This document shows, one piece after another, positions 15,566 through 22,008 of a stretch of 22,008 bases of DNA; position 1 is the stretch's first letter, and every line of letters begins with the position of its first letter. This DNA comes from a virus. A model generated the notes under the pieces. The model ran no database searches. It was given only the letters and a program-made list of their open reading frames with translations, and was not told the origin of the DNA. The stretch is taken from the IMG/VR virus record IMGVR_UViG_3300042556_001351, positions 1 through 22,008 of that record; one strand, 5' to 3'. The translations under genes and the position numbers were made by a program.

Positions 15566-16528
15566 ATGGCAGGAGCAGGCTACAAGTTATTCGCAACAGG
15601 AGATGTGCTCACAGCAGCTCAAGTGAACACTTTTCTGATGCAGCAGACGGTGATGGTATTTGCCGATTCAGCAGCTCGAACCACAGCCCTAAGCGGAGTA
15701 TTGGCAGAGGGCATGGTTTCATATCTCCAGGACACAAACAGCCTCGAAGTTTATGACGGATCAGGCTGGGTAGGAGCAACCGGCGATATCACAGCTCTGA
15801 CAGCAGGAACCGGAATTAGCATAACCAACCCCACTGGCCCAATTCCAACCGTTGCGATCGACACAGCCGTAACCGCAGACTTAACCACAGCGCAGACTTT
15901 GACCAACAAGACGCTGACGACCCCAGTCATTTCTTCGATCACAAACACCGGAACTTTGACCCTTCCGACTTCGACCGACACATTGGTAGGAAGAGCGACC
16001 ACAGATACGCTCACAAACAAGACGCTGACAGCCCCGGTCATTTCCACCATCGCAAACACCGGCACTTTGACCCTTCCGACTTCAACCGACACATTGGTAG
16101 GCCGCGCAACCGCAGACACGCTCACAAACAAAGTCCTTCTCAGCCCAGAAGAGCGAACCACAGTCACAGCCACAGCAGCGACAGGCACAATCGCCTACGA
16201 CGCCGTAACCCAGGGCGTCCTTTATTACACCAGCAACGCCACCGGGAACTGGACGCTAAATATTCGCGGCGATTCATCAACCACGCTCAGCTCGATATTG
16301 GCCGTAGGAGATGCGATCACAGTCACGCATCTCGTTACAAACGGCGCAACTCCGTACTACAATAACGTCTTGCAGATCGACGGATCGACAGTGACGCCGA
16401 AGTTTCAGGGCGGAACGGCATACACAGCCGGCAACGCCTCAAGCATTGACGCCTACGTTTATACCGTCGTCAAGACTGCGGCGACGCCGACCTACACAGT
16501 ATTCGCAAGCCAGACGAAATTTGCATAA
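15566..16528 (+). CDS. Tail fibre-like protein with 37-residue repeats
   Basis: This 320-residue protein is Thr, Ser and Ala rich and probably a trimeric receptor-binding fibre. The N-terminal part (YKLFATGDVLTAAQVNTFLMQQ) is a recurrent phage tail attachment motif. Residues about 116-189 hold two near-identical 37-residue repeats containing LTNKTL, PVIS, NTGTLTLPTSTDTLVGRAT. The C-terminal 120 residues are beta rich (NWTLNIRGDSSTTL, AVGDAITVTHLV) and may form the tip. A strong AAGGAG precedes the ATG. The repeat type is widely seen in aquatic phage fibres; the target receptor is unknown. Confidence 0.75.
   Translation: MAGAGYKLFATGDVLTAAQVNTFLMQQTVMVFADSAARTTALSGVLAEGMVSYLQDTNSLEVYDGSGWVGATGDITALTAGTGISITNPTGPIPTVAIDTAVTADLTTAQTLTNKTLTTPVISSITNTGTLTLPTSTDTLVGRATTDTLTNKTLTAPVISTIANTGTLTLPTSTDTLVGRATADTLTNKVLLSPEERTTVTATAATGTIAYDAVTQGVLYYTSNATGNWTLNIRGDSSTTLSSILAVGDAITVTHLVTNGATPYYNNVLQIDGSTVTPKFQGGTAYTAGNASSIDAYVYTVVKTAATPTYTVFASQTKFA
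15911..16132 (+). repeat. Two 111-base direct repeats in the fibre gene
   Basis: Units 15911-16021 and 16022-16132 are 111 bases each, encode the same 37-residue module with few differences, and are perfectly in frame. A partial third copy of the leading words lies just upstream. Unit gain or loss by recombination could change fibre length. Confidence 0.9.
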
Positions 16529-16537
16529 GGGGAATCA

Positions 16538-17398
16538 ATGTCACCGATACTTGGAGCAAGGGGTGGTCTTGCAGCTTCTGCTTACGGATTCACATCATCT
16601 AAACCAAAGCCAGTAGTAACGGGCGGAACTCTTCACACCTCAGGCGGATTTAATTATCGAGTATTTACAGGTAATGGCACTTTAGGAGTTACGGGCGGTA
16701 CTTTAATCGCTGACATCCTAGTAGTCGCAGGCGGCGGCTCAGGTGGATTTTCCTCACCCGGCGGTGGTGGCGCTGGTGGTTTATTAGGTTTTACATCGCA
16801 AAGTCTTACCCCCGCTAATTACAATATTACAATCGGCGGTGGTGGCCCATTTCCGACCACAGTAGGTGTAGGCAATGATGGAACATCCTCACAATTTGGC
16901 TCACTTACTTCAGCAGATGGCGGCGGCGGCGGTGGATTTCGATCTGGCGTTACTGGTTCCAATGGCAGAAATGGCGGTTCGGGGGGTGGTGGTGCCGAAA
17001 GTGTAAATACTAGTGGCGGCACAGGAACTAGCGGCCAAGGTAACAACGGTGGAAACTTTAACGGCGGCGGCGGTGGCGCCACTCAAGCAGGCGCAAATGG
17101 ATATGGATCAGGAGTAACCGCTTCAGGTAAAGGCGGAGATGGTTCATCTGCGTATTCATCTTGGGGCGTTGCAACTAGCACAGGCGAAAACGTGTCTGGC
17201 ACACATTGGTATGCAGGCGGCGGTGCCGGTTACGCATTTCCATTGGCAGGTGCATCAGGCGGCAACGGCGGCGGCGGAGATAACGTTTATCCTTCTACAC
17301 CTAATTTAGCCGGAAGTCCTAACACAGGCGGCGGCGGTTCTGCCGATCCATCAGGCGCAGGCGGTTCAGGAATTGTAATTGTGAGGTATCCGGTATGA
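16538..17398 (+). CDS. Glycine-rich tail adhesin
   Basis: This 286-residue protein is dominated from about residue 65 by runs such as GGGGAGG, GGGGGG and GGSGGGG separated by short polar or beta stretches, ending GAGGSGIVIVRYPV. That ending and the TADILVVAGGGSGG-like segment (IADILVVAGGG) are characteristic of glycine-rich phage tail proteins, thought to fold as sheets of polyglycine helices like the T-even-type gp38 adhesin. It probably contacts the receptor. AGGGGAA precedes the ATG; the stop overlaps the next gene in ATGA. Many GGT/GGC repeats make the DNA itself repetitive. Base use is more AT-rich in non-glycine codons than in neighbours. Confidence 0.75.
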   Translation: MSPILGARGGLAASAYGFTSSKPKPVVTGGTLHTSGGFNYRVFTGNGTLGVTGGTLIADILVVAGGGSGGFSSPGGGGAGGLLGFTSQSLTPANYNITIGGGGPFPTTVGVGNDGTSSQFGSLTSADGGGGGGFRSGVTGSNGRNGGSGGGGAESVNTSGGTGTSGQGNNGGNFNGGGGGATQAGANGYGSGVTASGKGGDGSSAYSSWGVATSTGENVSGTHWYAGGGAGYAFPLAGASGGNGGGGDNVYPSTPNLAGSPNTGGGGSADPSGAGGSGIVIVRYPV

Positions 17399-17739
17399 GT
17401 CACTGGGCAGAATTAGACGATGCAAATAAAGTGATTCGCGTACTTGTTGGAGATAACAATGATCCAGCAGGCGATGAAGGATATCAATGGCTTATTGATA
17501 ATCTCGGTGGCACTTGGATAAAAACTTCGTACAATTCCAACATACGCGGAACATATGCAGGAATTGGATATTTATACAATGAAGAAGAAGACATCTTCAT
17601 AACGCCGCAACCTTACCCATCATGGATAAGAAGCGGATCATTCTGGCAAGCGCCTACGCCGATGCTAGAAGATGGCAAACTTTATAGATGGGATGAGGAA
17701 TCCTTATCCTGGATCGAATTCGAGATCCCGACTTATTAA
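17395..17739 (+). CDS. Small tail-associated protein
   Basis: This 114-residue acidic, Trp- and Tyr-rich protein starts MSHWAELDDANKVIRVLVGDN and contains WIKTSYNSNIRGTYAGIGYLYNEE and the ending YRWDEESLSWIE. I recognise this as similar to a small protein found beside tail fibres in many marine phages, where its function is not established. It overlaps the adhesin gene in an ATGA junction and abuts the following glycosyltransferase, so it belongs to the receptor-binding block. Likely a fibre accessory or tip component; this rests on context. Confidence 0.6.
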   Translation: MSHWAELDDANKVIRVLVGDNNDPAGDEGYQWLIDNLGGTWIKTSYNSNIRGTYAGIGYLYNEEEDIFITPQPYPSWIRSGSFWQAPTPMLEDGKLYRWDEESLSWIEFEIPTY

Positions 17740-18327
17740 ATGAAACTAAACGACATAGTGGAAACCATTATTGTTAAGAACTTAAAGCGCAGAGATGATC
17801 GCCTTGAAGCTATAAGTAAACAGCTTGATGCTTTAGGTATAAATTGGATCAGATTTGATGTTATTGATCATCAAGGAACAAGAGCCAGCGCAACCTGGTG
17901 GAATGCCTTCAACGGACTTCAAGCCATCAGATATGCAAAACATGCAAAATTACCTTGTGTTTTAATTCTTGACGATGACTGCCTCTTCGTGGATGACTTT
18001 GCAGAAAGATTCGAAGAACTCTGGCCTCACATTCCACCGGATTGGGATTATGTTTCTTTCGGAGAAATCTTCGGTGATAAAAAAGAGATTTATCCAGGAA
18101 TCGTGGAAAGCCAAAATAGCTGGGGCGGTCACGCGAGCCTTGTTCGTGACACTCTCTATGATTTATTCTTAGAAAATATTGATGGTTCAGAATTTGCAGA
18201 TGAACAGATGAATCGCAAGATTAAACCTCACGCAAAATGTTATGTTTTCTCGCCTTACTTGATAACGCAAGCGGCAGGCTTTTCAGATCATTCAGGGGAT
18301 TATGCAACAAATCACTTGTTCGATTAA
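17740..18327 (+). CDS. Glycosyltransferase, GT25-like
   Basis: This 195-residue protein resembles family 25 (LPS/collagen-type) glycosyltransferases: an N-terminal VKNLKRRDDRLEAISKQLDAL segment, then the metal-binding acidic triplet D78-D79-D80 in VLILDDDCLF, and GGHASLVRDTLYDLF. It is shorter than typical family members by some tens of residues. The ATG directly follows the previous stop. The gene is clearly AT-richer than most of the window (17761-17820 has 21 of 60 G+C by hand count), suggesting acquisition with the receptor-binding genes. It could glycosylate tail proteins or alter the host surface; no acceptor is evident. Confidence 0.65.
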   Translation: MKLNDIVETIIVKNLKRRDDRLEAISKQLDALGINWIRFDVIDHQGTRASATWWNAFNGLQAIRYAKHAKLPCVLILDDDCLFVDDFAERFEELWPHIPPDWDYVSFGEIFGDKKEIYPGIVESQNSWGGHASLVRDTLYDLFLENIDGSEFADEQMNRKIKPHAKCYVFSPYLITQAAGFSDHSGDYATNHLFD

Positions 18328-18346
18328 ATAACTATAAAGGAGAGAA

Positions 18347-18607
18347 ATGGCTTCCTCAAAACAACTGCTCGTCAATTCAACCGCCCAGATTCTTATTGAA
18401 TCCTACGGAGAGAACCGCCGAGTCATTCTACGAAACAGCAACGACCATCCCTGCTTTCTCGGCGGAGCCGATGTCAACAGCAGCACAGGCATGCAATTCC
18501 AGAAAGACACCGGCCTAGATTTTCTGGTTCCGATTAAAAGCGTGATCTACGCCGTCACCGCCGGCAACCACACGACCACCGTATCCGTTCTCTATTTGGA
18601 GCCATAA
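18347..18607 (+). CDS. Small hypothetical beta-rich protein
   Basis: This 86-residue protein begins MASSKQLLVNSTAQILIESYGENRRVILRN and alternates short predicted strands with polar turns; a central CFLGGADVNSSTG and a C-terminal SVLYLEP follow. It has a strong AAAGGAG 4-5 bases before the ATG. It resembles small virion decoration-type proteins in length and strand content, but I do not recognise a family. It sits between the receptor-binding block and the lysis block. Base composition returns to the window norm here, so the AT-rich segment ends just before it. Confidence 0.55.
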   Translation: MASSKQLLVNSTAQILIESYGENRRVILRNSNDHPCFLGGADVNSSTGMQFQKDTGLDFLVPIKSVIYAVTAGNHTTTVSVLYLEP

Positions 18608-18608
18608 G

Positions 18609-18821
18609 ATGACCGCCCAGGATTACGCAGCTCTGGCCGTTTCACTTCTTACGATCGGCGGAGCCTTTATCGCGATGACCAGATGGCTCGTCAAGCATTA
18701 CCTACAAGAATTGAAACCAAACGGGGGCAGCTCAGTCAAAGACCAAGTCAACCGATTGGAAAAGCGCCTAGATGAAGTTTATAGCCTGCTTCTTAGCAAC
18801 AGCGATCGTTCTAAGCCTTAG
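18609..18821 (+). CDS. Small membrane protein with coiled coil (i-spanin- or holin-like)
   Basis: This 70-residue protein has one membrane segment at about residues 6-24 (YAALAVSLLTIGGAFIAM), a short basic stretch and a C-terminal coiled coil (VKDQVNRLEKRLDEVYSLL). A lipoprotein gene begins inside its 3' end in another frame. That topology and nesting match inner-membrane spanins, though at 70 residues it is much shorter than lambda Rz. A small holin or accessory lysis protein is the alternative. GGAG lies about 9 bases before the ATG. Confidence 0.6.
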   Translation: MTAQDYAALAVSLLTIGGAFIAMTRWLVKHYLQELKPNGGSSVKDQVNRLEKRLDEVYSLLLSNSDRSKP

Positions 18822-18966
18822 CGGATGCGGATACCAGGGATGGGTTCGATATCCTTGCCAGGAATATGAGAACTGGAGCAAACCAGAGTGCCAGCCGCCG
18901 CAATGCGAAGCGCTTGGCCAATGCACGAAAGACCTTCTCCCAGAAGTGGAAAACCAAAATGGCTAG
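18772..18966 (+). CDS. Small lipoprotein (o-spanin-like candidate)
   Basis: This 64-residue protein starts with a lipoprotein signal peptide: MKFIACFLATAIVLSLSGC, with lipobox LSGC and acylated C19. The mature 46 residues hold four more cysteines (C29, C40, C45, C51) in a compact Trp- and Pro-containing peptide (RYPCQEYENW and KPECQPPQC). The gene starts 50 bases inside the preceding membrane-protein gene in a different frame, as Rz1 nests with Rz. Similar Cys-rich lipopeptides occur in aquatic phages as far as I recall. An outer-membrane spanin would imply a host with two membranes; a monoderm lipoprotein role is possible too. Confidence 0.65.
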   Translation: MKFIACFLATAIVLSLSGCGYQGWVRYPCQEYENWSKPECQPPQCEALGQCTKDLLPEVENQNG

Positions 18967-19243
18967 GAAGCGTTTCACCCCCGAAGAACTTCACGCACGC
19001 CTGATCGTGAGCATCGGCATTATTCTGGCGATTGTCTTCGCCGGATCCGTTTTCAGCCTTCTATACGCCTTGCTTTTCATTACGCAGCCGATGGCACAGG
19101 CCCCCAACGATGCCGCATTTATCGATCTAGTTTCCACATTGTGCGTCTTTCTGACCGGCACGCTTGCAGGAATACTGAGTGCCAATGGGCTAAAATCTAA
19201 ACCGAAGCCACAAGAAGGGGAAGCAAGTGAGTCAATTAAATAA
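18959..19243 (+). CDS. Two-segment membrane protein, holin candidate
   Basis: This 94-residue protein starts MARKRFTPEELHARLIVSIG, with two hydrophobic segments at about residues 14-38 and 50-75 and a polar, Lys-rich C-terminus, a class II holin-like layout. The ATG at 18959 was preferred to an upstream in-frame ATG at 18866 because it overlaps the lipoprotein stop by 8 bases, begins the charged N-terminus immediately before the first membrane helix, and leaves normal spacing. Its end overlaps the endolysin GTG by 17 bases. No specific family is recognised. Confidence 0.65.
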   Translation: MARKRFTPEELHARLIVSIGIILAIVFAGSVFSLLYALLFITQPMAQAPNDAAFIDLVSTLCVFLTGTLAGILSANGLKSKPKPQEGEASESIK

Positions 19244-19736
19244 GTTTCTAGAAGTAGCCATAGCAGAACTCGGCTACATTGAAGGGCCAGCAGATAACCA
19301 AACGAAATACCAGAAGGCAAACCAAGCATGGTGCGGAGCATTCGTGAACTGGGTAGCAAAGCAAGCCGGCGTCAAGATTCCAAACTGCGTGTACACGCCA
19401 GCAGGAGCGACAGGCTTCATGGACAAGAAGGCCTGGACATTGGCAGAAGTAGCAGATCCACAGCCAGGGGATATCGCCTTCTTTGATTTCCCAGGAGATG
19501 CACTTGATCGCATTTCACACGTTGGAATCGTAATCAAAAATAACGGCAACGGAACAGTCACCACAATCGAAGGCAACACAGCCTCAGATAAGAAGGGCGA
19601 CCAGCGCAACGGCGGCGAAGTCTGCAAGAAGGTGCGTGCATTTAAGAAGAAGAATCGCGGCAAGGTTCAACCATCGCTGCCAGTCTTTATCGTAGGATTT
19701 GGCCGCCCTAAATTTAAGGAGATAACAAATGGATAA
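19227..19736 (+). CDS. CHAP-domain endolysin
   Basis: This 169-residue protein is probably the peptidoglycan hydrolase for host lysis, a cysteine amidase or endopeptidase. The CHAP triad is visible: C36 in QAWCGAFVNWVAKQAG, H98 in ISHVGIVI and E115 in TTIEGNT, with the PQPGDIAFF strand typical of the fold. The enzyme is close to a bare CHAP domain; the basic C-terminal 35 residues have no recognised wall-binding repeat. No signal peptide is present, so export needs a holin. The start is GTG with AGGGGAA upstream; overlapping membrane genes lie on both sides. Confidence 0.88.
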   Translation: MSQLNKFLEVAIAELGYIEGPADNQTKYQKANQAWCGAFVNWVAKQAGVKIPNCVYTPAGATGFMDKKAWTLAEVADPQPGDIAFFDFPGDALDRISHVGIVIKNNGNGTVTTIEGNTASDKKGDQRNGGEVCKKVRAFKKKNRGKVQPSLPVFIVGFGRPKFKEITNG

Positions 19737-19923
19737 GAAGAAGCTCGAAGCGATGGCGATGACATATCTGCGAGCAGGAGCAGCAGCAGTCGCAGCCCTT
19801 TACATGGCAGATCCAAACCGCCCACTCAAGGAATACCTTGCAGCAGGAATCGCAGCAGTCGCCGGCCCACTCTTGAAGGCCATCGATCCAAAGGCGATCG
19901 AATTCGGACGCGGAGCAAAGTAG
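19729..19923 (+). CDS. Small membrane protein, likely holin
   Basis: This 64-residue protein begins MDKKKLEAMAMTYLRAGAAAVAALYMAD, with one hydrophobic Ala-rich segment at about 12-27 and a second at about 36-52 (YLAAGIAAVAGPLLKAI), then a short charged end. This is the layout of small phage holins that follow endolysins, and I recall similar short proteins in phages. A strong AAGGAG lies before the ATG, within the end of the endolysin gene (8-base overlap). Which of the lysis-block membrane proteins is the true holin cannot be decided from sequence. Confidence 0.65.
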   Translation: MDKKKLEAMAMTYLRAGAAAVAALYMADPNRPLKEYLAAGIAAVAGPLLKAIDPKAIEFGRGAK

Positions 19924-19926
19924 TCG

Positions 19927-20193
19927 ATGAATCGGGGGGAAATTCTTCAAGAAGCAGCTCGACTCACAGCCAAAGATCGCCAGAAGATATACGGCGATCC
20001 AAGAACCAACCACTGCCGTATTGCAGACTTATGGACGATATATCTTGAGCACGAAGTAACACCGCAGCAGGCAGCGATCTGCATGGCGCTAGTCAAAGTC
20101 GCCCGATTGATGGAAACAGAAACCCTAGACTCCTTCGTAGATTTAGCGGCCTACGCCTGCATTGCTGGCGAGATTGCGACATGGCACGAATGA
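19927..20193 (+). CDS. Conserved phage protein, DUF6378-like
   Basis: This 88-residue protein has EILQEAARLTAKDRQKIYGDPRTNH, RIADLWTIYL, TPQQAAICMALVKVARL and DSFVDLAAYACIAGEI, which match a small phage family I recall as DUF6378, of unestablished function; its helical bundle has been likened to nucleotide-processing folds. The first codons after the ATG at 19927 include a GGGGGG run that looks like a misplaced ribosome binding site, so a downstream non-ATG start cannot be fully excluded. It overlaps the next glycosyltransferase gene by 13 bases. Confidence 0.7.
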   Translation: MNRGEILQEAARLTAKDRQKIYGDPRTNHCRIADLWTIYLEHEVTPQQAAICMALVKVARLMETETLDSFVDLAAYACIAGEIATWHE

Positions 20194-20867
20194 AAGAGAT
20201 GATCATCCTCGTACCAACCAGAGGACGCCCACGCAACGCAGTGGAACTATTGGCAGAGCACGACAAACTTTCCACACATTCGGACATCATCTTCGTCATT
20301 GACGCAAACGATCCAGAGCACGATGCCTACGAATACGAAGTAGGCGCAGACAAGTGCATGACGATCGAGAACGAAACCCGGGGCATGGCATACCCAATCA
20401 ACAAGGCAGCGAGCGCCATCGTAAAGAAGGGCGAATATAAATACTTCGCCTTCCTCGGCGATGACCACCGCCCACGCACCGCCGGGTGGGATTCACTTCT
20501 TATCCAGGCGATGCAGAAGCGACCGTCGATGGCCTACGGCAACGACTTGCTACAGAAGGAACGACTTCCAACCATGATCGCGATGACCTCGGACATCGTC
20601 AAAGCGCTCGATGGAATGGTTCCGCCAAAGATGAAACATTTATACCTTGATAACTTCTGGAAGAAACTAGGCCAGGATTTAGGAGCACTCACCTATCTCG
20701 ATCACGTGATCGTTGAGCACATGCATCCGATGGCAGGCAAAGCGGAATGGGATGAGGGATACAAGGAAGTCAACGCGACCGAAATATATTCATTCGACGC
20801 GCTCGCCTACCAGAACTACATTCAAAGCGAAGCCTACGAATTGCTCAGGCGCAAATTAAAGCCATGA
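20181..20867 (+). CDS. Glycosyltransferase-like protein, GT-A fold
   Basis: This 228-residue protein starts MARMKEMIILVPTRGRPRNAVELL, the classic first strand and loop of family 2-type glycosyltransferases, followed by DIIFVIDANDPEHDAY, and then FAFLGDDHRPRTAGWD with the acidic pair D94-D95 at the metal site. The C-terminal half (KKLGQDLGALTYLDHVIVEHMHP) is typical of the acceptor side. It starts within the preceding gene and ends in an ATGA junction with the next glycosyltransferase, so the two are translated together. Donor sugar and acceptor are unknown. Confidence 0.75.
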   Translation: MARMKEMIILVPTRGRPRNAVELLAEHDKLSTHSDIIFVIDANDPEHDAYEYEVGADKCMTIENETRGMAYPINKAASAIVKKGEYKYFAFLGDDHRPRTAGWDSLLIQAMQKRPSMAYGNDLLQKERLPTMIAMTSDIVKALDGMVPPKMKHLYLDNFWKKLGQDLGALTYLDHVIVEHMHPMAGKAEWDEGYKEVNATEIYSFDALAYQNYIQSEAYELLRRKLKP

Positions 20868-21577
20868 AGCAGCTCATCGCTTACTCTTTATACGGCAGCG
20901 AAGAGCGATACACGATCGGCGCGATCAAGAACGCAATTCTGGCGACCAGGCACTTCAAAGGATTCACCCTGCGCTTCTACACCGGGGCCAGCGTTCCAGA
21001 ATCAATCAAGCAAACCCTTCAGCTCTTCCCCCACGTGCAGCTCGTAGACCAGCCAGGGCCAGAAGACCACACAGCCAAACTCTGGAGATTTCAGGCTTTG
21101 GCAGACCAGGACTTCGACGTCGTTCTCAGCCGCGACGCAGACGCCAGGCTAACGCACCGGGAACGGATTGCGCACGAAGAGTTTCTAGCAAGCGGCCTCG
21201 ATTTCCACATTATGAAAGACCACCCCACAGGCCACAATTACCAGATCAGCGCCGGCATGTTTGCAGCTCGTACCTGGGCAATCCCGGCCGATTTGACGCC
21301 CCCAGAAGGCCAGAATTACTACACGCAAGACCAAGACTGGCTGGCGGCCCACATTTGGCCATTAATTAAGGACAGCACCCTGATCCACGATGAGAGCTAC
21401 CAAACCCCCACAGAAGGCCACAGCAAGCGCCGCCCATTCCCGATCGGCAAGAAGGCAACCCTGCACCACATAGGGGCGGCTTTGGAAGCAGACGACCGCT
21501 TCGTTTTCAGCATTGACCAGGCGATGGCAAAGGCCGAATCAGGAAGCGACAAATACCTGGCAGAATGGCTCATATGA
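20864..21577 (+). CDS. Glycosyltransferase-like protein with DAD motif
   Basis: This 237-residue protein starts MKQLIAYSLYGSEERYTIGAIKNAILA, continues with FTLRFYTGASVPESI, and then DFDVVLSRDADARLTHRE, where D91-A92-D93 is a DxD metal site. AGMFAARTWAIP follows, like the acceptor region of GT-A enzymes of the GT8/GT32-like kind. TQDQDWLAAHIWPL and LHHIGAALEADD near the end are plausible donor-site elements. It overlaps its neighbours by 4 bases on both sides in ATGA junctions. The exact family is uncertain; a sugar transfer role is the best reading. Confidence 0.7.
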   Translation: MKQLIAYSLYGSEERYTIGAIKNAILATRHFKGFTLRFYTGASVPESIKQTLQLFPHVQLVDQPGPEDHTAKLWRFQALADQDFDVVLSRDADARLTHRERIAHEEFLASGLDFHIMKDHPTGHNYQISAGMFAARTWAIPADLTPPEGQNYYTQDQDWLAAHIWPLIKDSTLIHDESYQTPTEGHSKRRPFPIGKKATLHHIGAALEADDRFVFSIDQAMAKAESGSDKYLAEWLI

Positions 21578-22008
21578 AAATTCTTATAACAGGAGATGCC
21601 GGCTTCGTTGGCCGCGCCTTCCACAGAGCACTAGACGACAAAGGCCATGAGATCACCGGCATCGACATCGCAAACGGCATCGATTGCAGGGATTTCTTCA
21701 AGAAGGACGACACCAGATACGACGTCGTTATTCACCTCGCCGCGATCGTCGGGGGCAGGGCCACGATCGAAGGGAACCCTTTGGCCGTTGCCAGCGACCT
21801 GGCGATCGACAGCGACATGTTTCAGTGGGCGGTAAGAACCAAGCCGAAGCACCTCGTCTATTACAGCAGCTCGGCGGCCTACCCGATCTATTTGCAGAGA
21901 GCCGCCTACCAGCAACGACTTCGAGAAGGCGACATCAATCTCGACCACATTCGAACCCCAGACTTGAGCTACGGATGGGCAAAATTGACCGGCGAAACTT
22001 TGGCCAGA
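21574..22008 (+). CDS. NAD-dependent sugar epimerase/dehydratase (3' truncated by window end)
   Basis: The first 145 codons of an extended short-chain dehydrogenase are present. MKILITGDAGFVGRAF gives the nucleotide-binding GxxGxxG (residues 7-13), VVIHLAAIVGG the following strand, YYSSSAAYP the catalytic Ser region (S98-S100), and YGWAK the YxxxK pair Y133 and K137. Such enzymes interconvert nucleotide sugars such as GDP- or UDP-linked sugars, supplying donors to glycosyltransferases, which matches the two preceding genes. The gene runs past the window end, so substrate class cannot be judged. It starts in an ATGA overlap. Confidence 0.9.
   Translation, partial: MKILITGDAGFVGRAFHRALDDKGHEITGIDIANGIDCRDFFKKDDTRYDVVIHLAAIVGGRATIEGNPLAVASDLAIDSDMFQWAVRTKPKHLVYYSSSAAYPIYLQRAAYQQRLREGDINLDHIRTPDLSYGWAKLTGETLAR

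Noticed and set aside
15751-16188. Reverse-strand Val-rich frame opposite the fibre repeats
   Set aside because: An antisense shadow of the Thr-rich repeat region; no start signal and no operon context on that strand.
16819-17082. Reverse-strand Pro-rich frame opposite the glycine-rich adhesin
   Set aside because: It is the antisense of GGN repeats, which read as Pro codons; no ribosome site or family pattern.
18866-18958. Upstream ATG for the two-segment membrane protein
   Set aside because: The added 31 basic residues overlap the lipoprotein in another frame and do not look like a natural start; 18959 fits gene spacing.
1-22008. tRNA genes, CRISPR arrays, insertion sequences and integrase or attachment sites
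   Set aside because: No cloverleaf, regularly spaced repeats, transposase or integrase motifs were seen; lifestyle cannot be judged from this window.

Overview
The window is a gapless, single-strand stretch of a tailed double-stranded DNA bacteriophage genome or prophage. All real genes read rightward and are packed with overlaps of 1 to 20 bases. The order is packaging, head, connector, tail, receptor-binding, lysis and then sugar-modification genes. A HK97-type portal, protease and capsid set, a 776-residue tape measure, and no visible sheath gene or other contractile-tail machinery point to a siphovirus-like virion with a long non-contractile tail. The sequence does not fix the host. The style resembles uncultured aquatic phages. 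A nested membrane protein and lipoprotein pair in the lysis block would suit a host with an outer membrane, but this is weak evidence.

Layout. 73-3356: a ParB-like/DNA methyltransferase fusion, P27-type small terminase and large terminase. 3364-6629: a 46-residue membrane protein, the portal, and a 575-residue multidomain prohead protease. 6630-8158: a non-coding leader, the major capsid protein and a strong 14-bp hairpin terminator. 8179-9967: a glycosyltransferase inserted among the morphogenesis genes, a small basic protein, a head-tail connector and a probable tail terminator. 9977-14297: a small protein, two tandem paralogous tail-tube genes, a tail-assembly chaperone with a -1 frameshift site (C CCA AAT, 11252-11258), a gp10-like protein and the tape measure. 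14297-17739: a minor tail protein, a repeat-containing fibre-like protein, a glycine-rich adhesin and a small tail-associated protein. 17740-18607: a second glycosyltransferase (GT25-like) and a small beta-rich protein. 18609-19923: the lysis block, with four small membrane or lipoprotein genes around a CHAP endolysin. 19927-22008: a small conserved phage protein, two more glycosyltransferases and an NAD-dependent sugar epimerase cut by the window end.

How it fits together. The terminase and portal package DNA into a shell built from the capsid protein, whose N-terminal coiled coil probably serves as the internal scaffold and is removed by the protease. The connectors join the head to a tail built from two tube proteins on the tape measure with help from the frameshifted chaperone. 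The repeat-rich and glycine-rich proteins are the likely receptor binders. The four glycosyltransferases and the epimerase suggest that the phage glycosylates something, either its virion, its DNA or the host surface.

The points most worth a second look are the protease polyprotein, with an iron-sulfur-like Cys4 motif and a possible internal start; the duplicated tail-tube gene; the frameshift site; the spanin-like nested pair; and the dispersed sugar genes. All gene names rest on motif recognition from the sequence alone; no database search was run.
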